Assembly (NCBI RefSeq): GCF_004363245.1
Contig: NZ_SNYV01000019.1
Coordinates: forward strand, 62,001-126,000
DNA from: Sphingobacterium yanglingense
Lineage (GTDB): Bacteria > Bacteroidota > Bacteroidia > Sphingobacteriales > Sphingobacteriaceae
Length of the DNA stretch: 64,000 nt
Reading direction: 5' to 3'
In this document: positions 50,893 through 60,476 of the stretch, in pieces
How positions within the stretch are numbered: position 1 is the first letter of the stretch
Layout: every line of letters begins with the position of its first letter
The notes under the pieces: model-generated
Seen by the model: only the letters and a program-made list of their open reading frames with translations
What the model was told of the DNA's origin: nothing
Database searches by the model: none
Position numbers and translations under genes: made by a program

Positions 50893-53800
50893 ATGAAAAA
50901 AAAATCGGATTTGCCTAACCGTGCGCTTAGGCAAAGCAGAGAAATTGTATACGCTACTATATTTCGATTTATTATGGTTACAAAAATCACTTTAGCATTT
51001 CTTGCTATCTTTTGTATACAGGTCCATGCTGAAGTTTTTCCACAAATGGTCAATATGAAAGCCAATTCAATTCGGCTTGAAGAGGTCTTCAAACGGTTGG
51101 AGAAAGAGAGCAGTTATGTCGTGATGTACAAAAAAAGCGATATAAAGCAACATGGGCCGATTTCGGTACACGCCAATAACCTATCCTTAAACCAGTTTAT
51201 GAAAGAAGTGCTGAAGGGTAAGAACCTTAGTTTTGTTATCGAGGATAAAACGGTTATGATTACTGCTTTGCCCACTTCAGTAGGGGATAAAACAAAGAAT
51301 ACTGAGGTCCCGATAGTTCAGCGTACTATTAAAGGGGCAGTGGTTAATGAAAAAGGGGAGCCGCTACCGGGTGTGACCGTTACAATTAAAAATACAAATC
51401 AAAGTACCTCCACGAATGCGGAGGGACAGTTTACACTTCAGACGAGCAGCACCAATGGTACGCTTACTGTTCGTATGGTGGGATATCAGCCTATCGATCT
51501 GCCTTTAGCAAGTTATCAGGGTAGCACCATTCGTATGGAGGTGGCAGTTAGTGATATGGATGAAGTTGTCGTGGTCGGCTATGGTACGCAGAAAAAGACA
51601 TCGATGACAGCTGCGGTGTCTACCATGAAGGGAGAAGAAGTGACTAGCCTGCCTACAACAAACCTAAGTAATAATTTAGGTGGTCGTGTCGCGGGGGTGA
51701 TTACCAAGCAGACTTCCGGAGAGCCCGGTTCGGACGGTTCCAATATATATATCCGCGGTATTTCTACCACAGGAGCAAGCCAGCCATTGTTGATTGTGGA
51801 TGGTGTGCCTCGTAATTTTCAAAAATTAGACCCCAATGTAATCGAAAGCTTTACTGTCCTTAAAGATGCCGCTGCGGTAGCCCCTTATGGTGTTGCTGGA
51901 GCAAACGGGGTAATTATCGTGACTACAAAGCGAGGTAAAGAAAGCAAAGTTTCTACGAATTATAACGGCTATTTAGGATTTCAGAACCCTACAGTCTTAC
52001 CTGATCTCGTCAACGGTTATGAGTACGCCTTATTAAAGAACCTAGCTGCGGAGAACGAGGGAGGAAAGAAACCTTACTCGGATGAAGCTTTACAGAAGTT
52101 TAAAGATGGTTCAGACCCAGATCGCTATCCTACAGGTACACCATGGGATGGATTAGTTAGTAACAATGCTTTTTTGCAAAATCACAGTTTAGACTTTTCG
52201 GGAGGTAGCGAGAATGTCCGTTTTTTCAGTGCATTGGGTTATCAGTATCAAAAAGGGATGTGGGAGACGGCAAACTCCAAACGCTATAATCTAGCATTGA
52301 ATGTCGATGCTAAGCTTACGCCAACCACCCAGCTTAGCGTCAATGTAAATGGTAATGTGATTTCGACCATAGCGCCACCATCAGATTTATCCGACTGGGG
52401 CACCTTGCGTATTTTTGAATTAGTCAAATATAGCCATGCCGGTACTGGCCCAAACTTCTTTAGTAATGGTATGTATGGTACTTACGCTTCTGCGGCTATT
52501 TTCGGATCTGGGTACCGTAAGAAAAATACGACGACCCTTTTTTCACAGATAGCCATACGGCAGACTATACCTTCTGTACCCGGACTAGAGTTCAATGGAC
52601 TCGTGGCGTATGATCCAACAATTGTCAACAATAAGGTGTGGAATACACCACTACATATGGCATCTATTGATGTGACCAAGACACCTTATGTGATCAAAGA
52701 CGGAATATTCGGTGAAGCGAAACCTTTCTTGGATCAGTCGGTTGAGCAATTGGCGCAATTTACCTATCAGGCCAATCTAAAGTACGATCGTGCTTTCGGA
52801 GCACATCGTATCAACCTACTGGGGGTATTCGAGGCAAAAGATAATCGTGCATCCAACTTAGGGGCCTACCGTCGTAATTACAATCTTTTGATGGACGAAA
52901 TATCTATGGGTAGTTCCAGTAATAGTGACTTTAAAAACTCCGGGACTTCCAGTGAGGCGAAACAAGTGGGACTAGTATATAGAGCATCTTACGATTATCA
53001 AGGCAGGTATATGCTTGAAGCCAGTGGACGCTACGATGGCCATTATTATTTTGCACCGGATAAACGTTGGGGCTTCTTTCCTGCATTTTCTGCTGGATGG
53101 CGTATTTCAGAAGAGTCTTTCATGGAGTCTACAAAGAACTGGTTGACCAACTTAAAAATACGGGGGTCATATGGACAGGTTGGTGCGTTGGCTGGTAATC
53201 CTTTTCAGTATTTAGGAACCTATTCGGTTAGTGGACCGGGCTATGTTATGGGAAATAGTGCCGTACAAATCGTTTCAGAACGCGCCGAACCTAATCCTTA
53301 TATCACCTGGGAGCGCGCTAATAAAACGGATGTAGGCTTAGAGTTCTCTTTATTCCGCGGGCTATTTGATATGGATATCGATTATTTCTATGAGAAGCGA
53401 TCCAATATGCTTGTCGCTCCATCCGCGTTGGTGCCATCTGAATATGGTATCGGACTGAGTCAGGTGAACTCAGGAATTATGGAAAATAAAGGAATTGAGT
53501 TTACAGGAACATTTAATATTCCGGTAAATGAAGATTGGAGAATAGGACTTACCGGAAATCTAACCTATGCTAAGAACAAAGTGCTAGAAATCTTCGAGAC
53601 CGAAAGCACCTTTAATAATCCCAATAGAAGACGGACCGGTAAGTCTTTGGGTATGCAATTTGGTTATGAGTCGTTAGGATATTTCCTTCCTGAAGATTTT
53701 GATGGCAGTGGTAATTTAAAATCAGGTATTGCAGCACAGCCTTGGGGTAAGGTACAGCCTGGCGATATTCGTTATAGAGATGTAAATGGCGATGGAAAAA

Positions 53801-54315
53801 TAGACTTTAATGATGAAGTGGGGATAGGAGATCCGACTACACCTCGTATCATGTACGGTATCGCTCCAAGCGTTTCTTACAAAGGAATAAGTCTTCAAGT
53901 TCTGCTACAGGGGGCTTCTAAAGTCAACTATTATTTCTTCCGTGAAGCCGCATGGCCATTTTGGAATGGGATGACCGCCAATAGAGATAATTTCGATTAT
54001 TGGACACCAGAGAACCTAGATGCGAGACATCCTCGGTTGACCTCTGCGCCTACTGCTAATAATACCCAAGTTTCGTCGCATTGGATGCAGGATGTAAGCT
54101 ATATCCGGATGAAGAACTTTACAGTAGCTTATGATGTGCCGACCAAGTTCCTTGATCGAATCAAATTGTCTTCTGCACAGTTGTATTTTTCCGGACAGAA
54201 TCTCTTAACCTGGACCACTGCGAAAAATGTAGATCCAGAGATGGCCTATGATCGTGGTAACGACTATCCGCAGCAGAAAGTCTATTCTATCGGTCTTAAA
54301 TTAGGGTTAAACTAA
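50893..54315 (+). CDS. SusC/RagA-type TonB-dependent outer-membrane transporter with STN domain
   Basis: An 1140-residue glycan importer. A long signal region ends near QVHAEVFPQ. The STN signalling domain (about 55-125, IRLEEVFKRLEKESSYVVMYKKS) is followed by a carboxypeptidase-like domain (about 145-215, IKGAVVNEKGEPLPGVTVTIKN). The SusC signature DMDEVVVVGYGTQKK leads to the plug (IYIRGISTTGASQPLLIVDGVPR). The barrel runs to the C-terminal strand YSIGLKLGLN. The STN domain matches the ECF/FecR pair upstream. It pairs with SusD, 12 bp downstream. Confidence 0.96.
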   Translation: MKKKSDLPNRALRQSREIVYATIFRFIMVTKITLAFLAIFCIQVHAEVFPQMVNMKANSIRLEEVFKRLEKESSYVVMYKKSDIKQHGPISVHANNLSLNQFMKEVLKGKNLSFVIEDKTVMITALPTSVGDKTKNTEVPIVQRTIKGAVVNEKGEPLPGVTVTIKNTNQSTSTNAEGQFTLQTSSTNGTLTVRMVGYQPIDLPLASYQGSTIRMEVAVSDMDEVVVVGYGTQKKTSMTAAVSTMKGEEVTSLPTTNLSNNLGGRVAGVITKQTSGEPGSDGSNIYIRGISTTGASQPLLIVDGVPRNFQKLDPNVIESFTVLKDAAAVAPYGVAGANGVIIVTTKRGKESKVSTNYNGYLGFQNPTVLPDLVNGYEYALLKNLAAENEGGKKPYSDEALQKFKDGSDPDRYPTGTPWDGLVSNNAFLQNHSLDFSGGSENVRFFSALGYQYQKGMWETANSKRYNLALNVDAKLTPTTQLSVNVNGNVISTIAPPSDLSDWGTLRIFELVKYSHAGTGPNFFSNGMYGTYASAAIFGSGYRKKNTTTLFSQIAIRQTIPSVPGLEFNGLVAYDPTIVNNKVWNTPLHMASIDVTKTPYVIKDGIFGEAKPFLDQSVEQLAQFTYQANLKYDRAFGAHRINLLGVFEAKDNRASNLGAYRRNYNLLMDEISMGSSSNSDFKNSGTSSEAKQVGLVYRASYDYQGRYMLEASGRYDGHYYFAPDKRWGFFPAFSAGWRISEESFMESTKNWLTNLKIRGSYGQVGALAGNPFQYLGTYSVSGPGYVMGNSAVQIVSERAEPNPYITWERANKTDVGLEFSLFRGLFDMDIDYFYEKRSNMLVAPSALVPSEYGIGLSQVNSGIMENKGIEFTGTFNIPVNEDWRIGLTGNLTYAKNKVLEIFETESTFNNPNRRRTGKSLGMQFGYESLGYFLPEDFDGSGNLKSGIAAQPWGKVQPGDIRYRDVNGDGKIDFNDEVGIGDPTTPRIMYGIAPSVSYKGISLQVLLQGASKVNYYFFREAAWPFWNGMTANRDNFDYWTPENLDARHPRLTSAPTANNTQVSSHWMQDVSYIRMKNFTVAYDVPTKFLDRIKLSSAQLYFSGQNLLTWTTAKNVDPEMAYDRGNDYPQQKVYSIGLKLGLN

Positions 54316-54327
54316 ATATTACCTAAC

Positions 54328-55974
54328 ATGAAACGTAAAAACTTAATCAAAATATTAACAGGGAGTGTATTGTTATTTAGCCTCTCTTCTTGTAATTCTT
54401 TTTTAGAAGTCACGCCTACCGACCAGGTTTCTGATGCCAGCCTCTGGGTCAATAAAGACAATGCTGACCTGTTCTTGAACAATGTTTACAGCAGTATTAC
54501 TTCTCCATTCGGCACATTCGATCCGGGTGAGAATTGGTCAGACAATTCCATTAATGGGGTGAATGGGCAGAGATCACATGCTGTGTATGCTATTTCAGCT
54601 TATAATGCGGAGAATGTGGAGGGGACAGAGCACCGCTGGGGATTATATGCCGCTATTCGAAAGGCCAATCTTTTTATAGAACGCGTGAGCGAAGGCTCTT
54701 TGGATGAGAACTGGAAGAAGCTTCGATTGGCTGAAGCGCGTTTTCTCCGTGCTTACTTCTACAATATATTGTGGACTAGCCACGGTTCTGTGCCTATCGT
54801 GACCAAGGTGCTGAATCAGAATACCCAGGGAGAAGCGATTTTCCAAGCCAATAATACGGCCGAAGAGGTTTTTAAGTTTATAACAGACGAATGTGAAGCC
54901 GCAGCGCAGGACCTGCCAAAAAGTGCAGAACTAGGACGGGCTACACAAGGGGCTGCATTGACTCTAAAAGGTTGGGCACAGGTATTCTGGGCCAGCCCTT
55001 TGTATAATACCAACAATGACCTGCAACGATGGGAGGCTGCTGCAGAGACGAATAAACGAGTGATGGATTTAAAAGTGTACAGCTTGTTCGCTGATTATAA
55101 TGAGCAATTTTTTGAAGCAAATAATAACAATAAAGAGTCCATCTTCCAGAGAAGACATTTGGGAGGTACCGTTTTAGGATCTAGCAGAGAAGGGCTACAG
55201 GGGCCCACTTTTGTCAGGTCTGCCTCCAAATCCTATGGCGGGGTCAATCCAACACAAGAGATGGTCGATGCTTATTTTATGAAAAACGGATTACCTATTA
55301 CAGACCCTAATTCAGGTTATGATCCTCAGAAACCTTATACCAATCGGGAAAAGCGATTTTACCAGTCCATCGTATATGACGGGTCCGAATGGAAGGGAGA
55401 TATTATGATCATGAAGCAAGGAGTCGGTAGTAAGAATGCAACAGATGTCAGTAATGTCAACGAGGCGACCAATACCGGATATTATCTAAGAAAAGGAATA
55501 AATCCGCAGTATGATGTTTTAGGTCCTAACCGATTGAGTAGTGCCAGTTATACCATATTCCGTTATGCGGAGGTATTGTTAAGTTATGCTGAGGCGCTTA
55601 ATGAAGCTAAGGGAGCAGTACCGGAGGTGTATGAGGCAATCAAATTGTTGCGTGATCGTAGTGATCTACCTAATTTCCCGGCGGGACTGAATCAAAGCGA
55701 TATGAGAAAGCTTATTCAGCAAGAGCGACGGGTAGAGCTGGCCTTTGAAGAGAAAAGATGGTTGGATATAATTAGGTTAAAACAGGCCGAAGTTGTACTG
55801 AATCAACACTCACATGGTATATTGATAGAAGATGTTGCTGGAACGACTGTATATAAGGTGTTTGAAGCACCTAACGGGAAGCGCGTGTTTGATAAGACCA
55901 AAAATTATCTCCTTCCTATTCCTCAGGATGCGCTGGATAGGAATAAAAAACTAACACCAACGCCTAACTACTAA
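54328..55974 (+). CDS. SusD/RagB-type glycan-binding lipoprotein
   Basis: A 548-residue surface lipoprotein that closes over the SusC channel as a lid and binds the glycan. The lipobox is LLFSLSSCNSFLEVTPTDQVSD (Cys near residue 22). The TPR-like helical scaffold contains LRLAEARFLRAYFYNILW, a strong SusD mark. FRYAEVLLSYAEALNEAKG and IQQERRVELAFEEKRWLDIIRLK are the usual RagB/SusD C-terminal blocks. It lies between the SusC gene and two putative glycosidase genes. Confidence 0.95.
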   Translation: MKRKNLIKILTGSVLLFSLSSCNSFLEVTPTDQVSDASLWVNKDNADLFLNNVYSSITSPFGTFDPGENWSDNSINGVNGQRSHAVYAISAYNAENVEGTEHRWGLYAAIRKANLFIERVSEGSLDENWKKLRLAEARFLRAYFYNILWTSHGSVPIVTKVLNQNTQGEAIFQANNTAEEVFKFITDECEAAAQDLPKSAELGRATQGAALTLKGWAQVFWASPLYNTNNDLQRWEAAAETNKRVMDLKVYSLFADYNEQFFEANNNNKESIFQRRHLGGTVLGSSREGLQGPTFVRSASKSYGGVNPTQEMVDAYFMKNGLPITDPNSGYDPQKPYTNREKRFYQSIVYDGSEWKGDIMIMKQGVGSKNATDVSNVNEATNTGYYLRKGINPQYDVLGPNRLSSASYTIFRYAEVLLSYAEALNEAKGAVPEVYEAIKLLRDRSDLPNFPAGLNQSDMRKLIQQERRVELAFEEKRWLDIIRLKQAEVVLNQHSHGILIEDVAGTTVYKVFEAPNGKRVFDKTKNYLLPIPQDALDRNKKLTPTPNY

Positions 55975-55992
55975 AACTGTCGAATATATATT

Positions 55993-58113
55993 ATGCAAAG
56001 AAGAGATTTTATAAAAAATACCGCTTTAGGGTCGCTTTTTATCAGTGAAATTGCCACTGCGAAGACAGTAGTACAGCCCGAAATAACTGGTTTAGGTAAG
56101 GTTGAGAAGTTTCATCTAGACGCAGCAAACTCCCTGAAGACTACGGCACCTTTTAAGTTCTATCCCAATCGTAAAGCCGAAATGTATAGGCAGTTGATTC
56201 AGATGAAAGAACAATATGGAATAGGACGGTTTCTGTTTGTCGGGCCACTGGAAGAAGTGCGGTTTAAAGGATTTCCTAAAAAGGAAGTATACGAAGAAAT
56301 CGGCGAGCATGTTAAAAATGCCATAGCAGATTTAGCAAAACACGATATCAAGATTGGTTGGTGGTGTGCCCCTTCTTTACGGTCTGGTTTTGACAAACGC
56401 TTTCAATATATCACAGACCTTGGGGGGGCTGTCAGTGATACCAGTCCATGTCCCTATGATCCGATATTTAATGAGGAGTTTAGCGACAATATTGCGACTG
56501 TCGTCCGTATCGCTAAGCCGTATATGATACAATTTGAGGACGATTACGAACTAAGTCACCAACCTCCAGCAGTCAAATTTGGCTGTTTCTGTCCACTACA
56601 TTTAGAAGAATTTTCTAAGCGGGAGGGGCGTAGTTATACGCGTGAAGAGTTGAAGGAAATCTTTGAAGAAAGTAATGCAGAGAGTATTCGACTACGTCGA
56701 TCATGGGCCAGACTTAGCAAAGATTCGCTTATCCACCTGGCAAAGAAAATACGGCAGAAGGTGGATAGCGTAGCTCCTGAAACTGTTATCTCTCTATGTC
56801 AATCAGGGAGTGCTGATTTTGATGGTGATTTTACGAACGAATTGACAGCAGCATTTGCTGGGAATACAACACCCACGGTGCGGTTGTATGGTAGCAGCTA
56901 CTCTTCAGACTCACCACATGGGCTACCTGGAGATATTTTTCACGCCCTACACAGCATACAGCATATTCCGAAAGAGTATGAGTGTTTTCACGAATCAGAC
57001 ACCTATCCACATACCCGATTCTTTATGTCTGCGGCCAAGATAAAGAGCCTTATGCTTACGGCCTTTTCCTATGGATTTGACCAAAGTCTTTTTTATGTTA
57101 CGCAATACCTGGATAATCCTTTGGAAGACAAGGGGTACGCTGAGATGTATAGACGAGAGATACCGCGTATCCTGGCGATAAAAGAGGCAGTTAAGAACGC
57201 AGAAGTTGTTGGTTGTGAGATGATTCATCTGCCCAGTTCACATGTTGTAGTACCGTATAAAGGATCTCGTCCGGAGTTGGGACTCAATTCATGGATTACC
57301 TCATTAGGACGATTTGGTATTCCTTACACTAGTAGGGACGGTTCGGCCAAGCTATTGGCAGGACGGGCTGTCGAGTCTATGGATGATGCACAGATCAAAA
57401 CACTTCTTAGTGGAGGTTTGCTCCTAGATGGAGTTGCCGCAGAGAGTTTGCAGAAGATGGGGTATGGGCAATACCTAGGAGTCGATATTGTCCCGTTCAA
57501 AGAAAGCGTACAGTCCTGTTATGAGGGGCTTCGTCATCCGGAGCAATACCATAATATTGTAGGAGATCTGCAGTACAATTGGATATTTGCACCAGCAGGG
57601 ACAGAAGGAGGAAGTTTTTATCGACTGGAGACCAGAGGAACTGTTGAAGTCGTTACCGATTTTCTAGATGAACATGAAAAACCGGTTCTTCCAAGCATGG
57701 TTCGCTTTGTGAATAGTTTGGGAGGGCGTATTGTGATCAGTGCATTCGATTTGCGGGGCAACCAGTCTTCAACGACATTAAATTATAAAAAGAAGGAGAT
57801 TGTGCGGCAGAATATTGAGTGGGCTGCAGGAACATCACTACCTGCCTTTGTGAAAAATAAACCTAATGTGTTCTGCGTCTGTAACCAAGATAAGCAAACT
57901 AAAGACCTTATCTTAACCTTGATCAACCTGAGTTCAGATCCTACGGAAGAGCTGGAGCTGGACGTGGCCCAAGGAACGAAAGCTAGGGCTGTAGAGCTTA
58001 TGGATGCCTTGGGAATCTGGAAGCCGATTGCATTTCAGCAGCGCGGACGGACTTTACAGCTTCCATTATCGTTAGTATTGATGCGTCCAGATCTAGTTAA
58101 GATTAAGTTTTAA
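55993..58113 (+). CDS. Tat-exported glycoside hydrolase-like protein, family not assigned
   Basis: A 706-residue protein beginning MQRRDFIKNTALGSLF, a twin-arginine-type export signal. The N-terminal about 400 residues read as a (beta/alpha)8 barrel: KIGWWCAPSLRSGF, PYMIQFEDDYELSHQPP with acidic residues 182-184, the Cys-rich stretch KFGCFCPLHLEEFSKREGR, and YECFHESDTYPH with Glu334. Glu182/Asp183 and Glu334 are plausible acid/base and nucleophile by position, but this is inference. Residues about 420-560 resemble a Rossmann/trimerisation-like domain, and the end is a beta-sandwich. This plan recalls GH42-like beta-galactosidases, but I do not recognise the family. It lies 18 bp after susD. 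Confidence 0.62.
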   Translation: MQRRDFIKNTALGSLFISEIATAKTVVQPEITGLGKVEKFHLDAANSLKTTAPFKFYPNRKAEMYRQLIQMKEQYGIGRFLFVGPLEEVRFKGFPKKEVYEEIGEHVKNAIADLAKHDIKIGWWCAPSLRSGFDKRFQYITDLGGAVSDTSPCPYDPIFNEEFSDNIATVVRIAKPYMIQFEDDYELSHQPPAVKFGCFCPLHLEEFSKREGRSYTREELKEIFEESNAESIRLRRSWARLSKDSLIHLAKKIRQKVDSVAPETVISLCQSGSADFDGDFTNELTAAFAGNTTPTVRLYGSSYSSDSPHGLPGDIFHALHSIQHIPKEYECFHESDTYPHTRFFMSAAKIKSLMLTAFSYGFDQSLFYVTQYLDNPLEDKGYAEMYRREIPRILAIKEAVKNAEVVGCEMIHLPSSHVVVPYKGSRPELGLNSWITSLGRFGIPYTSRDGSAKLLAGRAVESMDDAQIKTLLSGGLLLDGVAAESLQKMGYGQYLGVDIVPFKESVQSCYEGLRHPEQYHNIVGDLQYNWIFAPAGTEGGSFYRLETRGTVEVVTDFLDEHEKPVLPSMVRFVNSLGGRIVISAFDLRGNQSSTTLNYKKKEIVRQNIEWAAGTSLPAFVKNKPNVFCVCNQDKQTKDLILTLINLSSDPTEELELDVAQGTKARAVELMDALGIWKPIAFQQRGRTLQLPLSLVLMRPDLVKIKF

Positions 58114-58180
58114 AGTCTGTAATACAGCTTTAAAAGATAAGCCTGCTCATAGTGATGGTGCATAGCATATAAAATCAAAT

Positions 58181-58222
58181 CGCTCCGCCTGCTGGCGGAG
58201 CGTGAAATAAATGCGAAGCATT
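58181..58222. repeat. Extragenic palindrome pair between the two glycosidase genes
   Basis: A perfect 9-bp stem (CGCTCCGCC-TGCT-GGCGGAGCG, 58181-58202) is followed by a small AATGC-GAA-GCATT hairpin (58210-58222). There is no T-run, so it is unlikely to be a terminator. The G+C-rich stem in an A+T-rich spacer looks like a REP-type element or an mRNA stabiliser. Confidence 0.55.
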
Positions 58223-58271
58223 CATGAGTTCCATCGAGGCAACAATTGAATGCACGAATAATTATTTACAT

Positions 58272-60050
58272 ATGAAAAGACGAAATATAATATGGGGCAT
58301 AGGCCTAGGGACAATATGTTTCTCCCTGTTTTCTTGTGGACAAGCTTCCAAGCCAAAGGAAATACCTGTAGTAAGCACATTCGAAGAGCTCGCGGATCCG
58401 CAGGCAGCAGAGTATATACAGACTTGGGATAAGGGGGATGATCGGCTTAAGATTTCCTTTGCTACGATTGATGAGCGATTCCCCAAATCTTCACAGCCCA
58501 ATATTAATATCCAGAGTCAGGAAACATTGACAGGTTGGCGGGGGGAAGTACTGTCGGCACAAGTGTTATTGTGGTCCAATGTTAATCATGATGCTGTAAC
58601 CGTTGCGGTGAGTGATTTTACAGGAGATGGAGGGACGATTACCAAGGAAAATGCAAAGGCTCGTTTTGTACGTTATGTCATGACCGATGAGTTCGGTAAG
58701 GGATGTGGTGAAAGAAAAGTGGACGATTATCAGGCCAGTTTATCTCCAGACATATTAGATCATATCAACCAAATGGATGTACCGGGCAAAACGGTTCGTC
58801 CCGTATGGATTACATTAAATATTCCTAAGGATGCAAAGCCCGGTAAATATACAGGTAAGGTTATTGTCCAGGGGAAAGCTTTAGCAGCACAAGAGCTATC
58901 CCTCGATGTTGATGTAGTCGACCAAGTGCTGCCTCCTCCTTCCTCTTGGACATTTCATCTGGACCAATGGCAGCACCCTTCGGCGGTGGCACGTTGGAAT
59001 AAGGTTCCTTTATGGAGTGAGGCACATTTTGATGCGCTCCGACCACAGATGGAGCTATTGGCCAGTGCGGGGCAGAAGGTCATCACAGCAACGTTAAATA
59101 AAGACCCTTGGAATGTACAGACGCAGGACCCTTATGCAGATATGATCCTGTGGACCAAAGAAAAAGATGCAAGCTGGACCTATGATTATTCGATTTTTGA
59201 TAAATGGGTCTCTTTTATGATGGACCTAGGTATCAAAAAATCCATCAACTGCTATTCGATTGTACCCTGGAATAATGAAATCCACTATAAGGATGCTGCT
59301 AACGGAGAAGTTGTAAATGTAGTAGCAAAGCCAGGAACCGATACTTTTATAACGATTTGGGAGCCATTTTTAAAAGACTTTTCAAGACACCTTAGGGAGA
59401 AAGGTTGGTTGAATATCACCAATATTGCATTGGATGAGCGTAATAGCGATGAGATGGCTGCTGCATTTTCGCTGATAGAACGCGCTGCTCCCGGATTGGG
59501 AGTCGCTTACGCGGATAATAAACAGACCTTCAAGCGCTATCCGACGAGTCAAGATATATCTAGTGCCGTACAGCACCCATTAGACTCTGCAGATATTGCT
59601 GCACGTAAGGCCAAAGGGTTGAATACGACATTTTATATCTACTGTGCCAATAGTTTTCCCAATCAGTTCACCTTTTCTGCTCCAGCCGAGTCCACCTATT
59701 TAGGTTGGTATGCTTTGGCTACAGGTTACGACGGAGTCCTGCGTTGGGCATACAACTCCTGGGTTAAAAATCCATTGTTAGATTCTCGGTTTAGAACCTG
59801 GCCGGCTGGAGATACTTTTGTGGTGTATCCCGATGCGCGCAGCTCTGTCCGTTTTGAGCGTATGCGTGAAGGTATTCAGGATTATGAGAAAGCACAAATC
59901 GTGAAGAAACAGCTATTGGATAAAAAAGATCATGAGTCTTTACTACAGTTAAATAACGTAATAGCGAAATTCAAGAGCAATGTGCCATCAGCTGCATGGA
60001 ATGAGGATTTAAATGCTGCAAAAAAACTTTTAAATCAACCATTGCGATAA
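58272..60050 (+). CDS. GH123-type glycoside hydrolase lipoprotein (beta-N-acetylgalactosaminidase-like)
   Basis: Started at the ATG at 58272, it encodes 592 residues with a lipobox (GLGTICFSLFSCG, Cys22). Residues about 80-220 form the N-terminal beta-sandwich seen in GH123 proteins (LTGWRGEVLSAQVLLWSN). The catalytic barrel follows (FHLDQWQHPSAVARW), with the paired acids Asp388-Glu389 in NIALDERNSDEM. The DUF4091 signature lies near the end: GYDGVLRWAYNSWVKNPL, then WPAGDTFVVYPD and SVRFERMREGIQDYE. GH123 enzymes release terminal beta-linked GalNAc with a substrate-assisted mechanism using an Asp-Glu pair. The target glycan is unknown. Confidence 0.82.
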   Translation: MKRRNIIWGIGLGTICFSLFSCGQASKPKEIPVVSTFEELADPQAAEYIQTWDKGDDRLKISFATIDERFPKSSQPNINIQSQETLTGWRGEVLSAQVLLWSNVNHDAVTVAVSDFTGDGGTITKENAKARFVRYVMTDEFGKGCGERKVDDYQASLSPDILDHINQMDVPGKTVRPVWITLNIPKDAKPGKYTGKVIVQGKALAAQELSLDVDVVDQVLPPPSSWTFHLDQWQHPSAVARWNKVPLWSEAHFDALRPQMELLASAGQKVITATLNKDPWNVQTQDPYADMILWTKEKDASWTYDYSIFDKWVSFMMDLGIKKSINCYSIVPWNNEIHYKDAANGEVVNVVAKPGTDTFITIWEPFLKDFSRHLREKGWLNITNIALDERNSDEMAAAFSLIERAAPGLGVAYADNKQTFKRYPTSQDISSAVQHPLDSADIAARKAKGLNTTFYIYCANSFPNQFTFSAPAESTYLGWYALATGYDGVLRWAYNSWVKNPLLDSRFRTWPAGDTFVVYPDARSSVRFERMREGIQDYEKAQIVKKQLLDKKDHESLLQLNNVIAKFKSNVPSAAWNEDLNAAKKLLNQPLR

Positions 60051-60101
60051 AAGAGGTTAAATATGATCTATTTTTGAAGAATGGGCTTTCAACTCGTTTA
60101 A

Positions 60102-60130
60102 AACCGGTCACAATTTGTGATCGGTTATTT
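60102..60130 (+). terminator. Terminator of the polysaccharide utilisation operon
   Basis: The arms AACCGGTCACAA (60102-60113) and TTGTGATCGGTT (60115-60126) pair over 12 bases with one G/T, around a single T. They are followed by ATTTTT. The structure lies 52 bp beyond the GH123 gene. Confidence 0.75.
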
Positions 60131-60133
60131 TTA

Positions 60134-60141
60134 TATATTTG
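60134..60141 (+). promoter_or_regulatory. Promoter -7 element TATATTTG before the small Cys-rich protein gene
   Basis: A perfect TAnnTTTG ending 8 bp before the ATG at 60150. A TTTG lies upstream at 60114-60117 with a 16-bp spacer, but it overlaps the terminator stem. Confidence 0.45.
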
Positions 60142-60149
60142 TATTCATA

Positions 60150-60476
60150 ATGAGGTTTTTGTCTGTAATGCTGTTGGTTGTTATCACAGGGATTTTGATG
60201 GTCCCATGTTCTGATATGGCCAATAAATGCGATGAATCAATGCAGACCAAAACGGAATCTTCTCATGATCATAGCCAAGACCTGGAAGATACCTGTACCC
60301 CTTTTTGTAGCTGTTCTTGCTGTGGAGTTACTATAACTGCTGTTCAGTTCTACTCTCATGATTTAGCGGTTCCCATCCAATTTTTCTCGATCAAATACCA
60401 GTTTCCCTCAGATTTTGATTTTCTTTCACAAGGTACAGCAAGAGTTTGGCAGCCGCCAAAGCTTATTATAGCTTAG
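60150..60476 (+). CDS. Small exported Cys/His-rich protein (DUF6660-like)
   Basis: A 108-residue protein begun at 60150 with a hydrophobic signal (RFLSVMLLVVITGILMVPCS). The mature part has a His/Asp-rich stretch (ESSHDHSQDLEDTC) and a cysteine cluster (CTPFCSCSCCG), then an aromatic region and the ending ARVWQPPKLIIA. Small proteins of this kind in Bacteroidota are usually found beside heavy-metal efflux genes. None is visible here. Metal binding is inferred from composition only. Confidence 0.6.
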   Translation: MRFLSVMLLVVITGILMVPCSDMANKCDESMQTKTESSHDHSQDLEDTCTPFCSCSCCGVTITAVQFYSHDLAVPIQFFSIKYQFPSDFDFLSQGTARVWQPPKLIIA

